In this document: positions 26,152 through 35,995 of the stretch, in pieces
Numbering within the stretch: the first letter of the stretch is position 1
Layout of the letters: each line of letters starts with the position of its first letter
Assembly: GCF_031851795.1 (NCBI RefSeq)
Contig: NZ_CP134696.1
Coordinates: 6,076,001-6,140,000 of the forward strand
DNA: 64,000 bases
Source: Pontibacter sp. G13
Lineage (GTDB): Bacteria; Bacteroidota; Bacteroidia; J057
Direction: 5' to 3'
Position numbers and translations under genes: made by a program
Notes under the pieces: model-generated
Told to the model about the DNA's origin: nothing
Database searches by the model: none
Seen by the model: only the letters and a program-made list of their open reading frames with translations

Positions 26152-28080
26152 ATGTCCATTCATCTCATGCACCCATCGCTTACTTTTGCTGAATACCGCG
26201 ACAAGATCCTCGGAGGCTGGATCGGAAAATGTGCGGGCGGAATCTTGGGCGCTCCCATCGAGGGCTTCAAGCGATTCAACCAAATCCCCATCTCTGACGA
26301 ACTATTCGCCAACACCTTCCCCAATGATGATCTCGACCTGCAGATCCTCTGGTTGGACATGATCCGCCAAAAAGGACCTTGGGTCCGGCAGGGAGATTTT
26401 GCCCATCATTGGAAGCATCACGTGGACTTCCCCTGGAACGAATATGGAATCGCCACTTTCAATCTGCATTCGGGTTTGGATGTGCCGGATTCGGGACGTC
26501 TCCACAATCGCTACTGGGGCGAAAGTATGGGATCGCCCATCCGCAGTGAGATCTGGGGGATGGTTTGTCCGGGTCTTCCTGCACATGCCGCTCGATACGC
26601 CCAAATGGATAGCGAAGTCGATCATGCGGGTTTTTCGGTAGATGCCGAGCGCTTCCTCGCTGCATCTGCGGCGATCGCATTTGTGGAGTCGGACCTCCGG
26701 ATCATATTGAATCAGGCCTTGGCACATATCCCCGCGGGAAAGACTTGCCATCGGATGATCCGCCAAGTCATGGCTGATTTTGACCAGTATGGCCCCGAGA
26801 TTACCCGAGGCAAAATCAAGAGCCAATGGGGAGATGCAGATTTTACCTCTGCACCGATGAATGTCGCCTTTACGATTTTGGCGCTGCTTCAATTTGGCGA
26901 TTCCTTCGAATCCATCGTCCAATCCCTGCATTTTGGACACGATAGTGATTGTATCGTGGCGACTGCCGCTGCATTGATTGGCATCATCCACGGCTATGAA
27001 GCCATCCCGGAGATCTGGAAACAGCGTGTCGGAAATGCCCTCGTCGTCAGCCCAGAGATTGTCGGGATCGAAGTCCCAGGCACCATCTCTGAATTGGCGG
27101 ATGGTACTGCTGACATGGGTATCGCCTTCCTTGCTTTGCTTGAAGAGATCCACTTGGAAGGAGCGCCTAACCCACAGCACTACCCGAAGCCCGCTTACCA
27201 TCTCGTCTCCGAAGTGGTTTCCTCCCATGATCTGGAAGCTGCCATTGCTCCGACGCTCAACATCCATATCGAGCGATTTGGGCAATCAGGATTACCGCCC
27301 CAAATGGTGGTGCAATCAGAATGGTTTGCCGAGGTTGAGGTCCCCCTTTCTGGCGAAGTCTCAGCATGGACGATCCCCCTTTCTTGGCGACAGGAAAAGC
27401 TCGATGCGCTCCTCGACGGCACAGCGAAGCCTACCAACTTGAAATATGAGATTCATGTAGGTTCGGAAATTCATGCCAAGGGAATTCCCCATTTCGGAAG
27501 TTGGCAAATGGTGGGTCCATTTATGGCGGATGATCCCGCCCTTGAACCCATGCATGCTACCTATCCAGACCACGGGCTCGCGTCGATGCCGTCGGCTGTT
27601 TACATGAATCACGATCTGGCAGATCCCCATCGGGAAATTCTGGCGCCTTCCGCGCTGGTAGCATTGGCAGAAGGAGCAGGAGAGGATGTGCCGTTTGGGT
27701 GTCAGGTCGCATATCCAAAGGGATTTGAGTGGGACTTGGGGGCGTATTTCTATGGGCGTGGAGAGCGTACGATTTATCTACAGAGCTATTTGTCAGGAGC
27801 AGAGCCTACTGCCAAATGGCTCTGTATTGGGGCCGCAGCTTCCGTACAAGTTTGGTTGGATGGCCGCTCGGTCTATCAGGAGGAGGAACTCAAGCGATGC
27901 TGGCCCATGGCCCATACTGCCGAGCTAACCCTGACCAAACAAAGACATCTGGTGACAATCCGTCTGGATTTCCCGACTGATCAATACGGTATCCATCTGG
28001 GGCTGAAGGAACATGCGGGCAAGCATCCGCATCAGTGCCAATGGGACCGAAATTGGCGTTTCGCATTTCCTCGAATGTAG
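26152..28080 (+). CDS. ADP-ribosylglycohydrolase-family protein with C-terminal beta-rich domain
   Basis: 642 residues, no signal peptide, so probably cytoplasmic. Residues ~10-330 form the ADP-ribosylglycohydrolase (ARH) fold: YRDKILGGWIGKCAGGILGA at the start, the first metal-binding segment FPNDDLDLQILWLDMI, and the second SLHFGHDSDCIVATAAALIG. The usual DDT and DTD(T) triads are altered (DDLD, DSDC), as in the larger ARH-like branch common in glycan loci. That suggests a substrate other than ADP-ribosyl-arginine, perhaps a ribosyl or other glycosyl compound. The C-terminal half (~340-642) is rich in strands and resembles a carbohydrate-binding module (GRGERTIYLQSYLSGAEPTA). It is divergent from susC and ends at a strong terminator. 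Confidence 0.88.
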   Translation: MSIHLMHPSLTFAEYRDKILGGWIGKCAGGILGAPIEGFKRFNQIPISDELFANTFPNDDLDLQILWLDMIRQKGPWVRQGDFAHHWKHHVDFPWNEYGIATFNLHSGLDVPDSGRLHNRYWGESMGSPIRSEIWGMVCPGLPAHAARYAQMDSEVDHAGFSVDAERFLAASAAIAFVESDLRIILNQALAHIPAGKTCHRMIRQVMADFDQYGPEITRGKIKSQWGDADFTSAPMNVAFTILALLQFGDSFESIVQSLHFGHDSDCIVATAAALIGIIHGYEAIPEIWKQRVGNALVVSPEIVGIEVPGTISELADGTADMGIAFLALLEEIHLEGAPNPQHYPKPAYHLVSEVVSSHDLEAAIAPTLNIHIERFGQSGLPPQMVVQSEWFAEVEVPLSGEVSAWTIPLSWRQEKLDALLDGTAKPTNLKYEIHVGSEIHAKGIPHFGSWQMVGPFMADDPALEPMHATYPDHGLASMPSAVYMNHDLADPHREILAPSALVALAEGAGEDVPFGCQVAYPKGFEWDLGAYFYGRGERTIYLQSYLSGAEPTAKWLCIGAAASVQVWLDGRSVYQEEELKRCWPMAHTAELTLTKQRHLVTIRLDFPTDQYGIHLGLKEHAGKHPHQCQWDRNWRFAFPRM

Positions 28081-28111
28081 GAGTAGTAGCACATCTAGCA
28101 ATTGTCAAGGC

Positions 28112-28152
28112 ATCCGGTCCCACTCGTTATGGAGTGAGGGCCGGATTTTTTT
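28112..28152 (+). terminator. Rho-independent terminator
   Basis: The stem ATCCGGTCCCACTC (28112-28125) pairs with GAGTGAGGGCCGGAT (28132-28146) with small imperfections and is followed by a run of seven T (28146-28152). It lies 31 bp after the stop codon. Confidence 0.85.
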
Positions 28153-28164
28153 GATGGGGGGCTC

Positions 28165-30650
28165 AGCATCCATTCACGCGCTCAGGAGATCGTCGAGCCT
28201 TACATAGTCAAGGGTTGGAAACCCTCGCCTGTGAGGTGTCGCGCCTACAGCGCTTTCTTTTTGGCTGAGCCGGATTTCGGCCAATCCAATCACGTCATTC
28301 CAGCCTGCCATCAGCCTAGGCCCATGTGTCGGCGGCAGAGGTGGAATCTCCCCGAGCTTGCAAGGCATGCCTGCTCGCTTCTGGCAAAAGACAAGTCCTG
28401 GCATGCACGAGGCATGAGATCCCGCATACTCAGCCATTCTAAACCTCATGTCATCCTGAACGGCCGTAGCCGAGGCTTCAAGCGATGGGGGCCGATTCAG
28501 GATCTGGGCATTCATTCCTCTATAGATTCTGAATAAATCCCCGACACACAGGTCCGCCCTTCAGATTTTTCAGAATGACACAGGGAGGGGGGCTCGGCAT
28601 CCATCCACGCGCTCGGGAGATCGTCGGGCCCTACATAGTCAAGGGTTGGAAACCCTCGCCTGTGAGGTGTCGCGCCTACAGCGCTTTCTTTTTGGCTGAG
28701 CCGGATTTCGGCCAATCCAATCACGTCATTCCAGCCTGCCATCAGCCTAGGCCCATGTGTCGGCGGCAGAGGTGGAATCTCCCCGAGCTTGCAAGGCATG
28801 CCTGCTCGCTTCTGGCAAAAGACAAGTCCTGGCATGCACGAGGCATGAGATCCCGCATGCTCAGCCATTCTACTACCTCATGTCATCCTGAACGGCCGTA
28901 GCCGAGGCTTCAAGCGATCGGGGCCGATTCAGGATCTGGGCATTCATTCCTCTATAGATTCTGAATAAATCCCCGACACACAGGTCCGCCCTTCAGATTT
29001 TTCAGAATGACACAGGGAGGGGGGCTCGGCATCCATCCACGCGCTCGGGAGATCGTCGGGCCCTACATAGTCAAGGGTTGGAAACCCTCGCCTGTGAGGT
29101 GTCGCGCCTACAGCGCTTTCTTTTTGGCTGAGCCGGATTTCGGCCAATCCAATCACGTCATTCCAGCCTGCCATCAGCCTAGGCCCATGTGTCGGCGGCA
29201 GAGGTGGAATCTCCCCGAGCTTGCAAGGCATGCCTGCTCGCTTCTGGCAAAAGACAAGTCCTGGCATGCACGAGGCATGAGATCCCGCATGCTCAGCCAT
29301 TCTACTACCTCATGTCATCCTGAACGGCCGTAGCCGAGGCTTCAAGCGATGGGGGCCGATTCAGGATCTGGGCATTCATTCCTCTTTAGATTCTGAATAA
29401 ATCCCCCGCCCAAAGGCCCGCCCTTCAGATTTTTCAGAATGACACAGGGAGGGGGGCTCGGCATCCATCCACGCGCTCGGGAGATCGTCGGGCCCTACAT
29501 AGTCAAGGGTTGGAAACCCTCGCCTGTGAGGTGTCGCGCCTACAGCGCTTTCTTTTTGGCTGAGCCGGATTTCGGCCAATCCAATCACGTCATTCCAGCC
29601 TGCCATCAGCCTAGGCCCATGTGTCGGCGGCAGAGGTGGAATCTCCCCGAGCTTGCAAGGCATGCCTGCTCGCTTCTGGCAAAAGACAAGTCCTGGCATG
29701 CACGAGGCATGAGATCCCGCATACTCAGCCATTCTAAACCTCATGTCATCCTGAACGGCCGTAGCCGAGGCTTCAAGCGATGGGGGCCGATTCAGGATCT
29801 GGGCATTCATTCCTCTATAGATTCTGAATAAATCCCCGACACACAGGTCCGCCCTTCAGATTTTTCAGAATGACACAGGGAGGGGGGCATGCAATCCAGC
29901 CTAATCATGTCATCCTGAACGGCCATAGCCGAGGCTTCTAGCGATGGGGGCCGATTCAGGATCTGGGCATTCATTCCTCTCTAGATTCTGAATAAATCCC
30001 CCGCCCAAAGGCCCGCCCTTCAGATTTTTCAGAATGACACAGGGAGGGGGGCTCGGCATCCATCCACGCGCTCGGGAGGTCGTCGAGCCTTACATAGTCA
30101 AGGGTTGGAAACCCTCGCCTGTGAGGTGTCGCGCCTACAGCGCTTTCTTTTTGGCTGAGCCGGATTTCGGCCAATCCCATCCCGTCATTCCAGCCTGCCA
30201 TCAGCCTAGGCCCATGTGTCGGCGGCAGAGGTGGAATCTCCCCGAGCTTGCAAGGCATGCCTGCTCGGTCTTGGCAAAAGACAAGTCCTGGCATGCACGA
30301 GGCATGAGATCCCGCATACTCAGCCATTCTAAACCTCATGTCATCCTGAACGGCCGTAGCCGAGGCTTCAAGCGATGGGGGCCGATTCAGGATCTGGGCA
30401 TTCATTCCTCTATAGATTCTGAATAAATCCCCGACACACAGGTCCGCCCTTCAGATTTTTCAGAATGACACAGGGAGGGGTAGCATGCAATCCAGCCTAA
30501 TCATGTCATCCTGAACGGCCATAGCCGAGGCTTCTAGCGATGGGGGCCGATTCAGGATCTGGGCATTCATTCCTCTCTAGATTCTGAATAAATCCCCAAC
30601 GCACAGGTCCGCCCTTCAGATTTTTCAGAATGACACAGGGGGGCGCTCTC
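28165..30650 (+). repeat. composite repeat array 2: ~432-bp units plus extra REP units
   Basis: TACATAGTCAAGGG recurs at 28201, 28632, 29064, 29496, 30091 and 30651, so the first four are spaced 431-432 bp apart. Each unit joins the AGTCAAGGGTTGGAAACCCT element, a ~170-bp segment with GGCATGCCTGC/GGCATGCACGAGGCATG motifs, and one REP unit of the array-1 family (GTCATCCTGAA ... TTCAGAATGAC). Extra REP units without the other segments lie at 29886-30045 and 30484-30640. Units 28632-29063 and 29064-29495 look almost identical, which implies recent amplification or gene conversion. Reading frames repeated on both strands at the unit spacing are by-products of the repeat. No gene is supported between 28081 and 31066. 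Confidence 0.92.
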
Positions 30651-31005
30651 TACATAGTCAAGGGTTGGAAACCCTCGCCTGTGAGGTGTCGCGCCTACAG
30701 CGCTTTCTTTTTGGCTGAGCCGGATTTCGGCTAGTGTGTCGGCCCATTCCCTTTTTGGCTGAGCCGGATTTCGGGCAGTGTGTCGGCCCGTGGGTAATCC
30801 GGCTCCTGCTCAAATGTGCGGCTGGCAGGTGCGGCGATAGGTGCCTGAAGTGGCCGAACTTGGTGAGGCGTCTCCGATCCGTGGGTGGCGATCTCTCGCC
30901 CACGGATCGGAGACCGAGCGCCAGCGAGTACGCAAGGGACCGACCCAGCGGCCATATTGCCCAGAGACATCTCCATGAACCATCCGCTGGGGATCGCCCA
31001 AATCC
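30650..31005 (+). repeat. composite repeat (copy 2) including long hairpin at 30870-30914
   Basis: Same structure as 10240-10660, in the same orientation: the AGTCAAGGGTTGG unit, two partial GAGCCGGATT-type elements (30716-30810), GTGCCTGAAGTGGCCGAACT, the hairpin GTCTCCGATCCGTGGG / CCCACGGATCGGAGAC (30870-30885, 30899-30914), then AAGGGACCGACCCAGCGG and CCGCTGGGGATCGCCCAAAT. The inverted partner is at 40190-40545. Confidence 0.88.
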
Positions 31006-31013
31006 TCCATGCA

Positions 31014-31045
31014 AGCAAAAAAACCGCCTTCCCAAGAAGACGGTT
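31014..31045 (-). terminator. terminator of the sulfatase/GH92 operon
   Basis: The stem AACCGCCTT (31022-31030) / AAGACGGTT (31037-31045) has one mismatch and is followed on the minus strand by seven T. It lies 22 bp beyond the sulfatase stop. Confidence 0.8.
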
Positions 31046-31066
31046 CGAACATGGCTGCCTAGACTC

Positions 31067-32479
31067 CTACTGAGGTTTTTGTTCCTTGAATGCTTTGATT
31101 TTGGGATAGGCCTCTTCTATGAGTTTGCCTAGATAACTGGTGGTGACCACGTCCGGTGGCGGTAGCGGTCCGAGTGATTCGTGGAGCTGCTGCATGGCCT
31201 GCACCATCGAATCAACCTTATCAGGGTATTCAGCTGCTAGATTGTGGGACTCAGATGGGTCTTGGCGCAAATTGATGAGCAGGGTGTCTGTATTTCCGGG
31301 TACGGCATATCTGCCCCAGTTTTCGGAGAAGGGTTCTCGGGGGAGTTTGAGTTTCCAGTCACCATTGCGGTAGGCTTCGAGGTCTTCATTGAAAAAGTAG
31401 AAGAATTCCTGATTGGCCCGATCGCCCGTCCCTTGTAGTACCGCGCTCAGATCATGACCGTCCCATTGGATGGGATAGGGGAGCGTGGCCCCGGTCAGCT
31501 GGGCAAAGGTCGGCATCCAATCCATCATGTTGCCTACGGTGGGATCTACTTGACCTTCTGGGGTAGTGCCTTTCCAATAGGCGATGGTCGGTACCCGGAC
31601 CCCTCCCTCAAAGGTTGACGCCTTGCCTCCAGAGAAGGGGGCCGCAGTGCCGTTGTAGGCTGGATCTTTGAGCCAATTGGCGGGACCATTGTCGCTGGAG
31701 AAAATGACGAGCGTCTCCTCCAGCAGGTGGAGCGAGTCTAGATGATCGAGAATCCGGCCTGTACTAGCGTCGATTTCATGCACGAGATCGCCGTATGGAG
31801 AATCTGTCTGACCGGCAAATGCCTCGCCTGGGTGGTGCGGTGCGTGGGGAGCGGTATGCGGGAGGTACAGGAAAAAGGGTTCATGCTGATGCTCAGTGAT
31901 AAACGTGGTGGCCCGTTGCGTGTAGCGCTCGATGAGGGTGCGCTGATCGGGCTTGTATTCGGCAACCTCATTTCCTTCCATGAGGACAGTGTTGAGCATG
32001 TCATTGGAGTAGGGAATGCCGAAATACTCGTCAAATCCCTGCTGAAGCGGAAGGTACCGTTCCCGGTGGCCCAGATGCCATTTGCCGATGCAGATGGTGG
32101 CGTACCCAGCTGCTTGGAACAGCTCTCCCATCGTAAATTCGTCGCTATTCAGGCCCTCGTAGCTCTCGGGGAAAAGCACCTTGGTCGTACCGTAACGCAC
32201 GGGATAGCGTCCCGTCATCAGGGCAGCCCGGGAGGGGGTGCAAACCGGATAGGTCGCATAGAAATCCGTGAACTTGATCCCCGATTGGGCCATCTGGTCG
32301 ATTCTGGGTGTATGGTGTTTGGTGCTGCCGTAGCTACTCAAATCCCCATGTCCCAAGTCATCCGCAAAGATGAAGACCACATTGGGCGTACGTTTGGGCG
32401 GTGCTTGAGAAGGGGCCTGACAACCTGCCAAGAGCGCCGTCCAGCACATCAGGAAAAAGCTTAAAGCCGAGTTTTGCAT
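31067..32479 (-). CDS. arylsulfatase-type sulfatase lipoprotein
   Basis: 470 residues. The lipoprotein signal ends ALLAGC, with lipidated Cys20. Metal ligands appear in VVFIFADDLGHGDLSSYG (D40, D41). The formylglycine signature is CTPSR at 80-84, followed by AALMTGRYPVRYG. GKWHLGHRERYLPLQQGFDE and IFSSDNGPANW complete the S1 sulfatase pattern, close to arylsulfatase A-like enzymes. It is predicted to remove sulfate from a carbohydrate in the periplasm or at the cell surface and needs the anaerobic or FGE-type maturase encoded elsewhere. Its start overlaps the end of the mutarotase-like gene by 19 bp, so it is the last gene of an operon with GH92. It differs from the 12.1-kb sulfatase in lacking the C-terminal extra domain. 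Confidence 0.93.
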   Translation of the reverse strand: MQNSALSFFLMCWTALLAGCQAPSQAPPKRTPNVVFIFADDLGHGDLSSYGSTKHHTPRIDQMAQSGIKFTDFYATYPVCTPSRAALMTGRYPVRYGTTKVLFPESYEGLNSDEFTMGELFQAAGYATICIGKWHLGHRERYLPLQQGFDEYFGIPYSNDMLNTVLMEGNEVAEYKPDQRTLIERYTQRATTFITEHQHEPFFLYLPHTAPHAPHHPGEAFAGQTDSPYGDLVHEIDASTGRILDHLDSLHLLEETLVIFSSDNGPANWLKDPAYNGTAAPFSGGKASTFEGGVRVPTIAYWKGTTPEGQVDPTVGNMMDWMPTFAQLTGATLPYPIQWDGHDLSAVLQGTGDRANQEFFYFFNEDLEAYRNGDWKLKLPREPFSENWGRYAVPGNTDTLLINLRQDPSESHNLAAEYPDKVDSMVQAMQQLHESLGPLPPPDVVTTSYLGKLIEEAYPKIKAFKEQKPQ

Positions 32480-33567
32480 AGTCCACGAGTCGTTTGAATG
32501 GTAAGTTCTAGGTGCTGGCCATCTAGTTGGACTTCCTCCACGTGCTGAAAGGTCGAGTCAATCGGCATGAGAAACATCCAGTAACCCTTGGTGATGCTTG
32601 CGCCTGCATCCAGCCATTCGAAGGAAGCTCGACCCCTGATGCGGGAATCTACTCCGACAAGCGTTTCGAGGGGTTCGGAAATACCTACTTGGCTGAATTC
32701 AAATGCCCGTGCTTCCAAGGTGTCGTCCTGCATGGAGTACCAAAAGTGGACCCACGGATATTCTATGGGATCGAAGAGGTAACCCAGCAGGAGGCCTTGC
32801 TCGGGATTCGCAGCGGTCACCCAGCCCCATTTTACCGAATCCTCAAAAGCAAAGGTAAACAGCTGGGTAGTGCCTGTAGGCATCGTTCGCCGAAGATTAA
32901 ATGTGTCTGGGCCTGAAATGCCGCTGGGCCAATCGAATAATTGGGATTCGGTTTGGAGCCAATCATCCTCCCGAAACGGTCCTAGATTGTGGAAGCCCCA
33001 AGCGACATTGGCATCTACGCGCAATGCTTTGGATAGGAATGGAGCCCCAATCGTAGGATGTTGGAGCCATTGGATTGGCCGCCCAATGGGCAAGCGATTT
33101 TCCACGCGCTCTGAGACCTGTACGACCGATCGTTCTGGAAAAAGGCGGTAACTGCGGGAAACCAGGAGTCGCTCATGTGGGGGATCGCAGATGAGGGTCG
33201 TTTCCCATCCGAGCTCTGGGTCTCCTGATTCGCTGGAAACCGTCCAAGGAGTGGTGTTGAGTTCTCCGTACAGCACAAGTCCTGCTGCTTGTTCTCCCGC
33301 AGCGGGAAGCCCCCAATGTCCAAGTGCCATGAAGTGCCCCTGAAATGGTCCGGCCTCCAAATGGGTTTTGGGCATGCGATGCATGGGCAATGACCATCCC
33401 AATGGATTGAGCGGGTGGTCATTCAACTTGAAGGTGGAAATCGAGGAATTCGACAGCGATTGTTTCAGGGTGATCCGTCCATTGGAGAATTCCCACATCT
33501 GCTGGGCCCATCCATACGGATGTAAGCCCACCAGTACCGCTATGAACACGAGGATACGAATACTCAT
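32461..33567 (-). CDS. secreted aldose-epimerase-like protein, function uncertain
   Basis: 368 residues from the ATG at 33567; the frame is open further upstream inside GH92, but this ATG gives a signal peptide (MSIRILVFIAVLVGLHPYGW, then AQ) and a 4-bp ATGA overlap with the GH92 stop. The mature part is almost all beta (ITLKQSLSNSSISTFKLNDH, RVENRLPIGRPIQWLQHPTI, YPWVHFWYSMQDDTLEARAF). It has the look of a galactose-mutarotase-like super-sandwich, which would fit anomer conversion or glycan binding. I cannot see the catalytic His/Glu pair with confidence, so the function is inferred. Its position between GH92 and a sulfatase supports a role in glycan use. Confidence 0.72.
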   Translation of the reverse strand: MSIRILVFIAVLVGLHPYGWAQQMWEFSNGRITLKQSLSNSSISTFKLNDHPLNPLGWSLPMHRMPKTHLEAGPFQGHFMALGHWGLPAAGEQAAGLVLYGELNTTPWTVSSESGDPELGWETTLICDPPHERLLVSRSYRLFPERSVVQVSERVENRLPIGRPIQWLQHPTIGAPFLSKALRVDANVAWGFHNLGPFREDDWLQTESQLFDWPSGISGPDTFNLRRTMPTGTTQLFTFAFEDSVKWGWVTAANPEQGLLLGYLFDPIEYPWVHFWYSMQDDTLEARAFEFSQVGISEPLETLVGVDSRIRGRASFEWLDAGASITKGYWMFLMPIDSTFQHVEEVQLDGQHLELTIQTTRGLCKTRL

Positions 33568-35801
33568 TTCAGGGAAAATTGAAGGGTACCACCTCGGACG
33601 ATGTCTTGATGTCGGAGGGAAAAACCTGTGTGTGGGTTCCCATTCAGCAGGATGGTTTCTATCTGAGGATGATCTCCGCTTCGCTGGATCTGGAATCGCC
33701 CACCGGGATAGAAGTCCGGATGGAGATGGAGCGTGATCTCCTCGAAAAATGGGGCACTCAATTGGTATTCGGGGGTACCCGGAACGTCTGGAAAAATGCC
33801 CATCATGGAAAATACCAACCAAGCCGAGAGGGTCCCTGCATCATCGTTGCCGGGGATTCCGTGTGCATGAACGTTGAAATGTTCATCGACGAGCTCCCTG
33901 ACGCGTTCGGAGGTGCGGTGTTCCTTGCCGGGCAGGTAATTGTAGAGATAAGGGTAGGTAATGTCTGGCTCATTGGTCATGTCAAAATGAGCGCTATCGA
34001 AGACTGCTTCCAGACCTTGATAAAATGCATCAGCTCCCATCATATCGATCAAGGTGTCAATGGCATGGGGGGCAAAAAAGCGATACTGCCAAGCCGACCC
34101 TTCCACATATCCTCGGCCACCACTTCCTTCCCAGCGAATATCGAAATGCCGATCGGTAGGATTGAAGGGCGTCATCCATGATCCGTCCTTGTTTTTTGGG
34201 CGGATAAATCCCGTCTCCGCATCATACAACTGAGTGAAGCTATAACTCCGATCCAGAAAGGTCCGGTATCCTTCTAGGTCGCCCAATTCACGGGCCATTT
34301 GAGCGATGTTCCAATCGGAGAAATTGTACTCAAGGGTCGTAGACACAGGTCCCCAGACCACGCCATTTCGCCAAGTGAAGGTAGTGGGATCACCTCCGCG
34401 ATCATCAATGGGGATATAGCCATGTGTCAGGTATTGCTGGATGCCCGGACGGATGGGGTTTTCATCAGCTTGAAGCGCACTTTTCTTCATGCCCAAATAA
34501 GCCTGCTCTGCATCAAATCCGGTGATTCCCTTGCGGTAGGTGTCTACAATGACGGGGATCGCTGGATCTCCGACCATGACACCGGATTCGCTTCCGTAGA
34601 TTTCCCACTTGGGCAACCATCCGGATTCCTCATACATGCCGACCATGCTCTGGACCATTTCCTGCTGTTTTTCTGGATAAAGCAGCGTCAAAAGCGGATG
34701 CAAGGTCCGATAGGTATCCCAAAGTGAATAAACCGAATATCGAGGGAGTTCGCTCGAAACCACCGTATCCCGCGCCATGCAGCGATATTGGCCGTTGGCA
34801 TCGCTGAATATTTGAGGAAGCATCAGGGAATGATAAAGTCCTGTATAGAATTTCTTCCGGTCGGCTTCACTGCCTCCAGAGATCTCCACTCGGCTGAGAA
34901 GCTCGCTCCATTGTTGCTGGGTCTGCTGTCGGATAGCTTCGAATGAAGCACTTCCCTGTTCGATCTGGAGGTTTTCTTGGGCATTTTCCACAGACACGAA
35001 CGAGACCGCAAGCTGAAATTCAATCTCGGTCGGTTCTGCAAATTCGTAGGAAAATACCGCCCCATTGGGACCATCAGCACGGTTGTGGACCTCAGCGGTA
35101 TGCCCGAGGGGAGATTCCACCAAATAGACACTATCAGGCATGGTCAGGGGAGTTGCATGGAAATAGATCTTTTGGCGATCAGGCGAGCCGCAGAAATTGC
35201 CCTCCAATTGGAAGCCTTGAACGGCGTATGTTTCTGTCAGCCGAATCTTCCCTCCTTTCACATGCCCCTGATTGGCCGATAGGTCCAGAAAGAGGTGCGT
35301 GACTCCGGCGGGTACGGTAAATCTGATTCTTCCGGATCTGGGGCTAGCGGTCATTTCGGCGTCGATATGGTGGCGATCGAGATGTACGCGATAGTAGCCG
35401 GGAGTGGCGTATTCGTTGGAAAAGGTCGATTTAGCCACAGAAGGACTTTGGGAAAATGGCCCTTGAAAGATCTTGAGTGGAAGGCTTCCGGAAGCGGCAC
35501 ATCCTACCCCGGAGAGATTCAGGAATGAAAAACTATAGATCTCCGTGCTATCTGCCCGATATCCCGTAGGGCTGATTTGTCGGGTGAAGTCAAAGGTGTG
35601 GGGACTCACGGAAGCCATGCCCCAAGGAGCGACGGCGCCGGGAAATGTATTGCCGTCATTGGCGGTTCCGATCATCGGATCGACCCATTGGACGAGGTCT
35701 GTCGAAGCATGGTTGGTGCCTGCCAATGGGATGCAAGCTGAAAGCGAGGTTCCCATGAGGAGGAACAAGATCAAGCGGGCAATTCTGCAAGAATGATTCA
35801 T
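33564..35801 (-). CDS. GH92 family alpha-mannosidase lipoprotein
   Basis: 745 residues. The lipoprotein signal ends SLSAC, with lipidated Cys23. GH92 landmarks: WVDPMIGTANDGNTFPGAVA near the start, YSVYSLWDTYRTLHPLLTLL in the (alpha/alpha)6 barrel, and the catalytic-region GIPGNDDAGTLSAWLVFSMM followed by GIFPDVPGTPEYQLSAPFFE. The length is typical. Characterised members are Ca2+-dependent exo-alpha-mannosidases, mainly alpha-1,2, so a mannose-containing glycan such as an N-glycan or mannan side chain is a likely substrate. It is the first gene of a three-gene operon with the mutarotase-like protein and the sulfatase, and probably acts in the periplasm. Confidence 0.94.
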   Translation of the reverse strand: MNHSCRIARLILFLLMGTSLSACIPLAGTNHASTDLVQWVDPMIGTANDGNTFPGAVAPWGMASVSPHTFDFTRQISPTGYRADSTEIYSFSFLNLSGVGCAASGSLPLKIFQGPFSQSPSVAKSTFSNEYATPGYYRVHLDRHHIDAEMTASPRSGRIRFTVPAGVTHLFLDLSANQGHVKGGKIRLTETYAVQGFQLEGNFCGSPDRQKIYFHATPLTMPDSVYLVESPLGHTAEVHNRADGPNGAVFSYEFAEPTEIEFQLAVSFVSVENAQENLQIEQGSASFEAIRQQTQQQWSELLSRVEISGGSEADRKKFYTGLYHSLMLPQIFSDANGQYRCMARDTVVSSELPRYSVYSLWDTYRTLHPLLTLLYPEKQQEMVQSMVGMYEESGWLPKWEIYGSESGVMVGDPAIPVIVDTYRKGITGFDAEQAYLGMKKSALQADENPIRPGIQQYLTHGYIPIDDRGGDPTTFTWRNGVVWGPVSTTLEYNFSDWNIAQMARELGDLEGYRTFLDRSYSFTQLYDAETGFIRPKNKDGSWMTPFNPTDRHFDIRWEGSGGRGYVEGSAWQYRFFAPHAIDTLIDMMGADAFYQGLEAVFDSAHFDMTNEPDITYPYLYNYLPGKEHRTSERVRELVDEHFNVHAHGIPGNDDAGTLSAWLVFSMMGIFPDVPGTPEYQLSAPFFEEITLHLHPDFYPGGRFQIQRSGDHPQIETILLNGNPHTGFSLRHQDIVRGGTLQFSLK

Positions 35802-35947
35802 CTTATCACGATTTATGAATCGTAACCTGCGATATTTTGATTCTGGAAGGCTTTTAATTTAGAAATCCAAAGGCAGGAGCATTTCGGAGAGAAAATCGAG
35901 CGACAAATAGCCACTGGCTATCAATTTGTTACCACAAAACGCCAACG

Positions 35948-35972
35948 GCCGGCCTAGACTTCCTAGACCGGC
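35948..35972 (-). terminator. terminator after the PQQ/cytochrome fusion gene
   Basis: The stem GCCGGCCTAG (35948-35957) / CTAGACCGGC (35963-35972) has one G-T wobble and a 5-nt loop. It lies 24 bp beyond the stop at 35996 on the minus strand and separates this gene from the GH92 operon. Confidence 0.6.
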
Positions 35973-35995
35973 TGTTTGTGTATGGAAAAATGGTG

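Noticed and set aside
28174-30426. Repeated 108-144-residue reading frames on both strands
   Set aside because: They recur at the ~432-bp repeat spacing on both strands, and their 'conservation' reflects only DNA identity between repeat units.
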